Notes under the pieces: generated by a model
Seen by the model: only the letters and a program-made list of their open reading frames with translations
Database searches by the model: none
Told to the model about the DNA's origin: nothing
Made by a program: the position numbers and the translations under genes
Assembly: GCA_012959595.1 (NCBI GenBank)
Contig: DUCW01000162.1
Span: 1 to 15,846 of the forward strand
DNA length: 15,846 nucleotides
Source of the DNA: Gemmatimonadota bacterium
GTDB lineage: Bacteria > Gemmatimonadota > Gemmatimonadetes > Longimicrobiales > Gaopeijiaceae
Reading direction: 5' to 3'
Part shown: positions 7,113 to 13,602 of the stretch, piece after piece
Position numbering within the stretch: position 1 is the stretch's first letter
How the letters are laid out: the number at the start of each line of letters is the position of its first letter

Positions 7113-7562
7113 GTGAAAATTTATACAATGCGATATGTTTCAGTAGTAATGTTGGTATGTTTGCTCGGTTGTGGAGACACCTCCACAGGTGTCTCCACCG
7201 AAACGACACCTCCCCCGTCTGTTGTGACTCGATCGGTGAAGGCTGATCCTTCGTACGAAAAAGATATTTGGGAAATATTTGTTAGGAATGGTTGTTCGGC
7301 TTCTTCATGCCACGGGGGAGGAGCTGGTGGTTTGAGCCTTTCCACATCTGCTGGTTCTTATGCCATGTTAGTGGGTGTCGCCTCTAGTGGTACCGGAGAA
7401 GTTTTCGTAATACCCTCAAATGCAGCAGGTAGTTACCTCGTGAAAAAACTCGACGGGAGTCAGAGCGTTGGTTCGAGGATGCCTCTTGGAGGTGCTGTCT
7501 TGGATGACACCGATATGAAAAATATAAAGAATTGGATTAATCAGGGTGCTAAAAAAAATTAA
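7113..7562 (+). CDS. Lipoprotein c-type cytochrome domain protein with CX4CH haem motif
   Basis: 149 residues. The leader ends in LLGC, a proper lipobox (Cys20), so the mature protein should be a lipoprotein. A Thr/Ser/Pro-rich linker (residues 22-40) precedes a single small cytochrome-like domain. The haem site reads C61-SASS-C66-H67, with four residues between the cysteines instead of the usual two, followed by GGGAGGLSLS. The candidate axial ligand is Met123 in SRMPLGG, and the C-terminal DTDMKNIKNWINQGA is the usual last helix of these domains. It would carry one electron in the periplasm or at the outer membrane. GTG 7113 is preferred over ATG 7128 because AGGAG lies 8 nt upstream. The stop overlaps the start of the DUF5777-like gene by 17 nt. 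The CX4CH spacing occurs in some bacterial cytochromes, but haem loading is not proven here. Confidence 0.82.
   Translation: MKIYTMRYVSVVMLVCLLGCGDTSTGVSTETTPPPSVVTRSVKADPSYEKDIWEIFVRNGCSASSCHGGGAGGLSLSTSAGSYAMLVGVASSGTGEVFVIPSNAAGSYLVKKLDGSQSVGSRMPLGGAVLDDTDMKNIKNWINQGAKKN
7171..7198 (+). repeat. Perfect 12-bp hairpin inside the cytochrome gene, with a competing shorter fold
   Basis: GTGGAGACACCT (7171-7182) and AGGTGTCTCCAC (7187-7198) are exact reverse complements separated by the 4-nt loop CCAC. The left arm's GTGGAG (7171-7176) can also pair with CTCCAC at 7181-7186 around ACAC, giving an exclusive 6-bp alternative, because CTCCAC occurs twice (7181-7186 and 7193-7198). The element starts 58 nt after the start codon, right after the lipobox cysteine codon, and encodes the low-complexity linker GDTSTGVST. 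No T-run follows. Confidence 0.75.
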
Positions 7563-8391
7563 GAACTTACCTTGGTCTCCTGGTAAAAGAATTTATGTGC
7601 TGATTTGGGTGATTTCCTCTTGTTTGCTCTTCGACAACAGTGCTATGCATGCGCAGGAAAGCACTCCGCTGACTGAAATTTTTCATTCTACCCAATCAGC
7701 AAATTTACCAACAGCCATGATGCTGAGATCTGGAGAAGGTATTCTTGAGATCTCACATCGATTTTTACCACCTATTTCTGACGGTCCAGACGTTCTGTGG
7801 GGGCTAGATGGCCCAGCATATAATCGGCTGGGATTAGGTTTTGCTGTCACCGACAAACTTCTTTTAGGGGTTTTGAGAAGTAGCTTGGAAGACAATCTCG
7901 AAGTGAATACTAAGGTACACTTAGCCCAAAAAGATGGGTCAAAGCCTTGGGTCGCATCCGCAGTTCTGGGTAGCTCTTGGGATTTTGAAAGCAACTCTCA
8001 GGATCTGCGGACGGAGGTGTATCTTCAACTCATTTTGAACACTTTGCTGACTGATAAAATAGCAATAGGTGTTGTGCCGTCATTGCTCAGGGGTGTTTCT
8101 GAAGAAGGATTGGTTAGAACCGATTTTGCGCTTGGGCTTAACGGACAGTTCTCGGTTTCTAGAAGGATCAATCTCATTGCTGAATGGATAGCGACTGAAG
8201 CCCGTTCTGCGACTCCTAACGACGTCGGAACTTTCGGTATAGAATTTCGGACAAGAGGGCATTTTTTTAAGATTTTATTAAGCAATCAGGTCAGGATGAA
8301 TCCCAGTCAATATCTAGCAGGTTCTCCTTTTGGATTGCATCCAAAAGAGTGGCGACTCGGATTCAACGTCATTCGGATCCTACGTTTTTAA
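7546..8391 (+). CDS. DUF5777-like predicted outer-membrane beta-barrel protein
   Basis: 281 residues. It resembles DUF5777 proteins: ANLPTAMMLRSGEGILEISHRF, then GPDVLWGLDGPAYNRLGLGFAVTDKLLLGVLRSS and VNTKVHLAQKDGSKPWVASAVLG. Alternating hydrophobic strands from about residue 60 to the end, and the final aromatic FNVIRILRF, fit an outer-membrane barrel. The N-terminal 36 residues are a signal peptide with a likely cut near SAMHA/QES. The GTG start at 7546 lies within the cytochrome gene (17-nt overlap, different frame), so the two are probably translationally coupled; the ribosome site is poor. A run of eight A (7551-7558) covers the junction. No enzymatic function is known for the family; pairing with a haem lipoprotein suggests an envelope redox role, but this is inference. 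Confidence 0.75.
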   Translation: MLKKIKNLPWSPGKRIYVLIWVISSCLLFDNSAMHAQESTPLTEIFHSTQSANLPTAMMLRSGEGILEISHRFLPPISDGPDVLWGLDGPAYNRLGLGFAVTDKLLLGVLRSSLEDNLEVNTKVHLAQKDGSKPWVASAVLGSSWDFESNSQDLRTEVYLQLILNTLLTDKIAIGVVPSLLRGVSEEGLVRTDFALGLNGQFSVSRRINLIAEWIATEARSATPNDVGTFGIEFRTRGHFFKILLSNQVRMNPSQYLAGSPFGLHPKEWRLGFNVIRILRF

Positions 8392-8419
8392 GAGCAGAGA
8401 CTGGTCCGGTCCAGGAAGT

Positions 8420-8932
8420 TTAGTCATCTATATTCTTGAGCATTAAAGAGACTCGCTTCTCTCCGTTTTGGGTGTCTTGTTGACCCACCTCTTTGAATCC
8501 AAAACTCTGGTGAAATTGGATGGATATCGGATTTGGAGGATGGATGTTGACCTCACAGGCCATGGGACAGTCCCTCAGTTTTGCTAATTTTTCAAAATCA
8601 GCGTAAAGAGTGCTGCCTAGCCCAGCTCGGTGAAATTTCTCACACACAACGATTCGATCCACGTATACAAATTTAGGATACCTTTTTTGAAACCAGAGGA
8701 AATTAAGACTCTGATAGCGAGCGGTTTCTGACATCCCTAGCAGAAAAGCTATGACGGTTCCCTCTGAGAGTATTGTTCGGAAGTATGGAGATAATTCAAG
8801 CTGGCTCTGAAAAAATTCTCGACCCACCTTGTTCACATGGGGGATCGCGTTTTTATTAAGCAGTAGAATCTCAGTCAGGTGCTCTGACTTAACAGTCACG
8901 ATCTGTGTGGATGGCGGATGAACGGTAGTCAC
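8420..8932 (-). CDS. GNAT family N-acetyltransferase
   Basis: 170 residues with the GNAT fold. The acetyl-CoA strand and loop are visible as FVYVDRIVVCEKFHRAGLGSTLYADFEKLA (about residues 88-117). The pyrophosphate loop has the glycines G104 and G106 but His101 where Gln/Arg is usual. Motif B follows in ACEVNIHPPNPISIQFHQSFGFKEVG, with the typical Asn-Pro...FY/FH helix and Gly-Phe turn. It would transfer an acetyl group to an amine of unknown identity. The start is GTG at 8932, 11 bp after the stop of the ureohydrolase gene on the same strand, so the two likely form an operon. Acetylation of an amine product of the ureohydrolase, such as putrescine, is conceivable but not shown. It is convergent with the DUF5777-like gene (28 bp). 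Confidence 0.85.
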   Translation of the reverse strand: MTTVHPPSTQIVTVKSEHLTEILLLNKNAIPHVNKVGREFFQSQLELSPYFRTILSEGTVIAFLLGMSETARYQSLNFLWFQKRYPKFVYVDRIVVCEKFHRAGLGSTLYADFEKLAKLRDCPMACEVNIHPPNPISIQFHQSFGFKEVGQQDTQNGEKRVSLMLKNIDD

Positions 8933-8943
8933 TATATCTCGAC

Positions 8944-9903
8944 TTAATTGGTTCCCAGCCCACGTGCAGTTGCTAGTATGCAGAGCAATTCATACATCAT
9001 GCTCGCTCCTACCAGGGCAGTCATTCCTGTGGGATCCCAGGGTGGTGAAACTTCTACCACGTCAGCACCTGCGATGTTTAAACCATCAAATCCACGGACC
9101 AAGGACAGTGCTTCACGGCTTGTGAAACCACCGACTTCTGGAGTTCCCGTTCCAGGAGCAAACGCTGGATCGATACTATCGATATCAAAAGAGATATAGG
9201 CTCGGCTGGGCCCTATGATTTCTCGAGCTTCTTTGATCACGGCCTGAACGCCCAAGTCTAATACTTCTTCCATGAAGATTACTCTCATACCGACCGATTC
9301 CGAGTAGTCCCAACCCACGCTAGCATTCTGTGCTCCTCGGATTCCGATTTGGACAGTTCTTTTCGGATCAATGAGCCCCTCTTCTACGGCTCTACGGAAG
9401 GGTGCTCCGTGACTATAATTAGTGCCTAAGAAATCATCCCAGGTATCTGTATGGGCGTCGATGTGGATCAAGCCTACTGGTTCATTGCATCCTAAGGCTC
9501 TCAGGATGGGGAGAGAAACGGAGTGATCCCCGCCTGCCGCTAAAATAGCCGTATTTGATGAAGTCCAAAGATGTATAAAATCCTCAATGTTCTTATGGGC
9601 TTTTTCTACGTCGTATACGTTAGTAAAAGGTACATCTCCAGCGTCCCCAATTCGACATTGTTGGTAAGGGTTAATCCGAGATACTGGATGGATCGAACGC
9701 ATCATACTTGAGCTATTACGAATCTCCCTTGGTCCATGTCGTGCACCAGGTCTGTTGGTTACAGCTCCATCATAGGGAATCCCAATCATTGCTATATCAC
9801 AGTCAGAAGGATTCTCAATGTGAGGAGCTCTCATAAAGGTTGGTATGTCCATGTATCTTGGCGCTGACATAGGGTCAGGTTGTTTGCCAGGGGGTATTTT
9901 CAA
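8944..9903 (-). CDS. Agmatinase-family ureohydrolase
   Basis: 319 residues with the two-manganese arginase/agmatinase centre intact: His127 in GGDHS, Asp149/His151/Asp153 in DAHTD, and Asp240/Asp242 in SFDIDSIDPAFAPGTGTPEVGG. These enzymes hydrolyse a guanidino group, giving urea plus an amine. The segment AVTNRPGARHGPREIRNSSS (residues 47-66) and the SHGAPFRRAVEEGL loop are typical of the agmatinase / guanidinobutyrase / guanidinopropionase branch rather than true arginase; which substrate is used cannot be read from the motifs. The start is uncertain: TTG at 9903 has GGAAA about 8 nt upstream, while the ATG at codon 13 (MSAPRYM) is an alternative. The GNAT gene follows 11 bp downstream. CstA diverges on the other side across 165 bp. 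Confidence 0.92.
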   Translation of the reverse strand: MKIPPGKQPDPMSAPRYMDIPTFMRAPHIENPSDCDIAMIGIPYDGAVTNRPGARHGPREIRNSSSMMRSIHPVSRINPYQQCRIGDAGDVPFTNVYDVEKAHKNIEDFIHLWTSSNTAILAAGGDHSVSLPILRALGCNEPVGLIHIDAHTDTWDDFLGTNYSHGAPFRRAVEEGLIDPKRTVQIGIRGAQNASVGWDYSESVGMRVIFMEEVLDLGVQAVIKEAREIIGPSRAYISFDIDSIDPAFAPGTGTPEVGGFTSREALSLVRGFDGLNIAGADVVEVSPPWDPTGMTALVGASMMYELLCILATARGLGTN

Positions 9904-10068
9904 TGCATTTTCCAGGTATAGGTGTTAATGTCCAGGAGAACAGTCGCCGTCGAACCAAGCTGAGGTTGTAAAACCTTATTCGCAAGGGAAGTCAATCCAG
10001 AATCGGCCCTGGATATACGGAACCGAATTTCCTTCCCTCTCTATCGGTGAGAGATCTGGTTTGATAGT

Positions 10069-11745
10069 ATGGTGTCCATGAATGCAATCTACTTAGTAGT
10101 TACAGGCGTGGTTTTTGTGCTTCTCGGCTACCGTTTTTACTCCAAATTTATCGCTGAGAAGATTTATCGATTAGACCCTAATTTCGAGACACCAGCGTAT
10201 ACCAAGCGTGACGATGTCGATTATATCCCTACCGATCGGATCGTTCTTTGGGGGCACCACTTCACTACAGTAGCTGGGGCAGCACCAATCATTGGTCCAG
10301 CGATAGCACTGATTTGGGGATGGCTTCCGGCCTTCATCTGGGTTGTCTTGGGAACAATGTTTTTTGCAGGCGTCCATGATTTTGGTGCGCTCTGGGTAAG
10401 TGTGAGGAATGAAGGAAAGTCGATCGGTTCTTTGACGGGAGAAGTAATCAGCGTACGTGCTCGGAATCTGTTTATGATTGTCATTTTTCTATTGCTACTT
10501 ATGGTAAACGCGGTTTTCGCTGTGTCTATTTCTAACGCTCTAGTGGCCACGCCCAGTAGCGTTATTCCCACATGGAGTGCAATAGCAGTAGCCGTGGTAA
10601 TTGGAGTCTTGATATACAAGATGCATGTACCGATCCTGTGGCCGACTATCGTTGGAACCACCATTCTCTATGCGGTAATCTGGGTTGGAGATCAGGTTCC
10701 AGTTGAGTTGCCAGCCGTCGTTATGGGCCTTTCCGCAGGACCTCAGTGGATTTTGATTCTTTTCGGTTATGCTGCGGTAGCATCGCTGCTTCCAGTTTGG
10801 CTTTTGCTACAACCCCGAGACTATATCAATGGCATCCAGTTATTTATTGGACTCGGACTACTTTATGCCGCGGTTCTCCTTGCTGGTCCAGAGATTACGG
10901 CACCAGCATTCAACATGGACGCGAAGGTAATCGGAGCTCCACCCTTAGTTCCACTTTTGTTCGTTACCATTGCCTGTGGTGCGATATCTGGATTCCATGG
11001 GCTGGTGGCCTCAGGCACAACTTCAAAGCAACTAGATAAGGAGCCTGACGCTAGGTTCGTCGGATATCTCGGATCACTGGGTGAAGGGCTATTGGCTATA
11101 GCAACAATAGTTGTGGTTAGTGCTGGCCTAGGATCTTCGGAGGAGTGGCGAGCCGTCTACTCCGAATTTGGTATTCACGGCATCGACACGTTTACCAGAG
11201 GTGGAGCTGGCATCTTGGCCAGTGGACTTGGTTTGCCAGTGGAATTTGCCGCGACCTTGCTTACGGTGATGGCTGTATTATTTGCTGGCACCACTATGGA
11301 TTCAGGCGTGCGGATCCAGAGGATGATCATACAGGAGTGGGGTACCATCTATAAGATGCCATTCATGCAGAATCACTATCTGGCCACGCTACTGGCAGTA
11401 AGCTCTTGTCTGGTGCTGGCATTTGGTGCAGGTGGTTCAGACGGGCAAGGCGGTATGCTAATCTGGCCCTTGTTTGGTACTACTAACCAATTACTGGCAG
11501 GAATAACACTGCTAGTAATTAGTATCATACTCGTGAAGTTGAAACGACCATATAAGTACACATTATACCCCATGTTCTTTGTGACGGCTATGTCCGTTTT
11601 AGCGGCACTTTATCAGTTGATGGGATTTTTTGAGAATGGACAGTATACTCTTTTAGCTTTTGACCTATTGATTATTGTGGCAGCTATTCTGGTAATACTT
11701 GAGGGTTTTTCAGCATTTAACCGAGAGAAGGCCAACACTGTCTAA
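10069..11745 (+). CDS. CstA family carbon-starvation transporter
   Basis: 558 residues with many membrane spans. CstA and its relative BtsT are inner-membrane secondary transporters linked to pyruvate and peptide uptake. Family signatures are visible: HHFTTVAGAAPIIGPAIA (63-80), FFAGVHDFGALWVSVRNEGKSI (98-119), LLLQPRDYIN (245-254), CGAISGFHGLVASGTTSKQL (303-322) and MLIWPLFGTTNQLLAG near residue 470. It is shorter than the E. coli protein (about 700 residues) and lacks sequence at the C-terminal end. ATG 10069 and the in-frame ATG 10078 are both possible; ribosome sites are weak. The gene heads a same-strand cluster: an RCC-tail protein follows 32-41 bp downstream, then the ArsA-like ATPase and TRAP permeases with overlapping genes. 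No intrinsic terminator separates them. Substrate is inferred only from family. Confidence 0.93.
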   Translation: MVSMNAIYLVVTGVVFVLLGYRFYSKFIAEKIYRLDPNFETPAYTKRDDVDYIPTDRIVLWGHHFTTVAGAAPIIGPAIALIWGWLPAFIWVVLGTMFFAGVHDFGALWVSVRNEGKSIGSLTGEVISVRARNLFMIVIFLLLLMVNAVFAVSISNALVATPSSVIPTWSAIAVAVVIGVLIYKMHVPILWPTIVGTTILYAVIWVGDQVPVELPAVVMGLSAGPQWILILFGYAAVASLLPVWLLLQPRDYINGIQLFIGLGLLYAAVLLAGPEITAPAFNMDAKVIGAPPLVPLLFVTIACGAISGFHGLVASGTTSKQLDKEPDARFVGYLGSLGEGLLAIATIVVVSAGLGSSEEWRAVYSEFGIHGIDTFTRGGAGILASGLGLPVEFAATLLTVMAVLFAGTTMDSGVRIQRMIIQEWGTIYKMPFMQNHYLATLLAVSSCLVLAFGAGGSDGQGGMLIWPLFGTTNQLLAGITLLVISIILVKLKRPYKYTLYPMFFVTAMSVLAALYQLMGFFENGQYTLLAFDLLIIVAAILVILEGFSAFNREKANTV

Positions 11746-11786
11746 AGGTCTGATGTCTGCTCTCCTTAGAATATGAGGTGGTATGC

Positions 11787-12041
11787 ATGGGCAGATGGAA
11801 GAGGTGGTTGCATCTAGCTGATGAGTTTTACAAAGCTCCTTATCGTGGTGCTATAGCCAGAGAAAAAAGGGATCAGGAAGATCTTTTCATGCTCCTTGTA
11901 TTTTCTGAATTGATGGGCGTACCCAATCCAGCTTCCTATTACACGCTTGAACTCCAGCCCATTCTGCTTGAAAATTTTCACGATTGGCATACTCGAATGG
12001 GCATGGAGAAATCTCCTCTTGATAATTTCAGGTGTTGTTGA
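11787..12041 (+). CDS. Small protein ending Arg-Cys-Cys (cory-CC-star type)
   Basis: 84 residues, acidic-to-neutral, with no signal peptide or membrane span. Visible features: a basic Trp-rich start (MGRWKRWLHLADEFYKAPYRG), a helix REKRDQEDLFMLLVFSELMG, then VPNPASYYTLELQPILLENFHDWHTRMGMEKSPLD and a terminal FRCC-stop. From memory this matches a small family annotated as cory-CC-star, named for its CC-stop tail and often found beside ArsA-like ATPases; I could not check this. ATG 11787 is chosen because AGGTGG (11776-11781) lies 5 nt upstream; GTG 11778 would add three residues. It sits between the CstA gene and the ArsA-like gene and overlaps the latter. E. coli CstA and BtsT are likewise followed by short proteins (YbdD, YjiX) that, as I recall, end in RCC. 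Function is unknown. Confidence 0.82.
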   Translation: MGRWKRWLHLADEFYKAPYRGAIAREKRDQEDLFMLLVFSELMGVPNPASYYTLELQPILLENFHDWHTRMGMEKSPLDNFRCC

Positions 12042-13054
12042 CTCGGTTGCTTGACCTGCGGATTCTATTCGTTGGCGGAAAGGGGGGTGTTGGTAAGACT
12101 ACTATAGCAAGCTCTTTGGCTTTGCTAGCAGCCAGTAGTGGTCGGAGAGTTCTTGTAGTATCCACCGACCCAGCTCATTCTTTGGCAGATATATTCGACA
12201 AATCAATCGGTGACCAAGAGGTTTCTCTGAGTAAAAACCTATGGGCCCTCGAAATTGACTCAGATAGAGAGGCTGATCGTCATATTTCTACTGTCAAGCA
12301 GAATATGAAGACATTGGTCGCTCCAAAGATGTACGCTGAAATTGATCGTCAGTTAGACCTGGCTCGTTATTCTCCTGGAGCTGTCGAAGCGGCTGTTTTG
12401 GAACGAGTTACAGACTTAATGGCCGCGGCGGGAACCCGTTATGACTTGGTAATCTTTGACACAGCTCCGACTGGTCATACTGTGCGACTCTTATCCTTGC
12501 CTGAGATCATTACCGCTTGGACTGAAGGTATGTTGAATCATCAGGATAGATCCAAGCGTTTAGGAAGTTTATTGGATGGCCTACAAAAGAATGGAGAAGA
12601 GTCTTCGGATTCTGGGATGATGGATTTCTTGAAGAATGACAGTAAGAATCAGCGCAATGAAGAGATCAGTCGAATTTTGCAGAATAGAAGAGATAAATTT
12701 TTCGAAGCACGAAAATCATTAACCGACCCACGGGCAACAGGTTTTCTATTAGTTCTGAATCCAGAGCGACTTCCGATCTTAGAAAGCAAAAAAGCCTTCG
12801 ATGTCCTTAGTAGATTTCAGATCGAAATCTGTGGGATGGTGATTAACAGGATACTTCCTAGCGATCTAACGGGTGATTTCCTCAGGAGTCGACTTAAGCA
12901 GCAGTCCCATTATATGGAGGAGATCAGCAGAGAGTTCTCAGGTGTACGAAGTATTTCAGTTCCACTTCTAGAAAGGGACGTCTATGGAATGGGAATGTTA
13001 GAAAACGTTGGCCAAATTTTATCTACAGCTATCTCTTCCAGTGAGATTCTGTGA
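12032..13054 (+). CDS. ArsA/Get3-like ATPase
   Basis: 340 residues of the ArsA/Get3 branch of SIMIBI ATPases. The deviant P-loop GGKGGVGKTT (15-24), switch I DPAHS (46-50), switch II DTAPTGHT (143-150) and the late VPLLERDVYG nucleotide-base loop are all present. Get3 moves tail-anchored proteins and ArsA drives arsenite export. There is no CxxC zinc pair and only one cysteine (in EICGMVIN), so neither classical arsenite binding nor Get3-type zinc bridging is expected. The start is uncertain: GTG 12032 overlaps the small RCC protein by 10 nt, and TTG 12038 would give a 4-nt TTGA overlap. Its stop overlaps the DctQ start in GTGA. No arsR, arsB or arsC is near. It probably handles a membrane protein or partner from this operon, possibly the RCC protein; that is inference. 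Confidence 0.88.
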   Translation: MLLTRLLDLRILFVGGKGGVGKTTIASSLALLAASSGRRVLVVSTDPAHSLADIFDKSIGDQEVSLSKNLWALEIDSDREADRHISTVKQNMKTLVAPKMYAEIDRQLDLARYSPGAVEAAVLERVTDLMAAAGTRYDLVIFDTAPTGHTVRLLSLPEIITAWTEGMLNHQDRSKRLGSLLDGLQKNGEESSDSGMMDFLKNDSKNQRNEEISRILQNRRDKFFEARKSLTDPRATGFLLVLNPERLPILESKKAFDVLSRFQIEICGMVINRILPSDLTGDFLRSRLKQQSHYMEEISREFSGVRSISVPLLERDVYGMGMLENVGQILSTAISSSEIL

Positions 13055-13602
13055 CGGGATTTTTTAGCAGTATCACCAGGTTTATTGATGGCTTAAACGA
13101 TAAAATAGGATCGATGATCCGTTGGTTTACACTCGCTATGGTGCTTGTAGGTGCCTTCAATGCTTTGGCTCGTTATGCTGGCCGTTATACTAACGTTTCC
13201 CTGAGTTCTAACGTTTACCTAGACCTTCAGTGGTATCTATTCAGCCTCATTTTTCTCTTGGGTGCTGCCTATGGATTGAATCATGACCACCACGTGAGGG
13301 TGGATATATTCTATTCCCGTATGGGAAAGACTGGTCAAGCTTGGGTTGACCTGATCGGTTCGCTGCTACTGTTGATACCTTTTACCATCTTAATGCTTTG
13401 GGTTTCTTGGGATCCGGTTAGGATTAGTTGGCAGATCAAAGAGATCTCTCCCGATCCGGGTGGGTTGCCTCGATACCCAATTAAAGCCGTCATTCTCGTT
13501 TCTTTTTTACTGCTTTTCCTTCAAGGCATCAGTCAAATTATAAAAGAGGTTCAATCCCTGCAGGTGGATAGACAGGACCGATTTTCCAAGGATCCTTCGT
13601 AA
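13051..13602 (+). CDS. TRAP transporter small permease subunit (DctQ-like)
   Basis: 183 residues with four predicted spans: IRWFTLAMVLVGAFNALARY, LDLQWYLFSLIFLLGAAYGL, WVDLIGSLLLLIPFTILMLWVSW and IKAVILVSFLLLFLQGISQII. Between spans 2 and 3 lies HDHHVRVDIFYSRM, the conserved small-subunit loop. The DctQ protein pairs with the large DctM subunit to form the sodium-driven membrane part of a TRAP importer for organic acids. The layout resembles the group containing 2-oxo-acid and mannitol/chloroaromatic TRAP systems, but substrate is set by the missing binding protein. GTG 13051 overlaps the ATPase stop as GTGA, and its own stop overlaps the DctM start as TAATG, so the three genes are translationally coupled. 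Confidence 0.9.
   Translation: MTGFFSSITRFIDGLNDKIGSMIRWFTLAMVLVGAFNALARYAGRYTNVSLSSNVYLDLQWYLFSLIFLLGAAYGLNHDHHVRVDIFYSRMGKTGQAWVDLIGSLLLLIPFTILMLWVSWDPVRISWQIKEISPDPGGLPRYPIKAVILVSFLLLFLQGISQIIKEVQSLQVDRQDRFSKDPS

Noticed and set aside
10221..10664. 147-codon open frame antisense to CstA
   Set aside because: Same situation: the plus-strand frame carries the CstA signatures, and the antisense protein has no recognisable motifs.
12032..13054. Arsenic resistance system
   Set aside because: No arsB, arsC or arsR is nearby and the arsenite-binding cysteines are absent; only the ATPase fold is shared.
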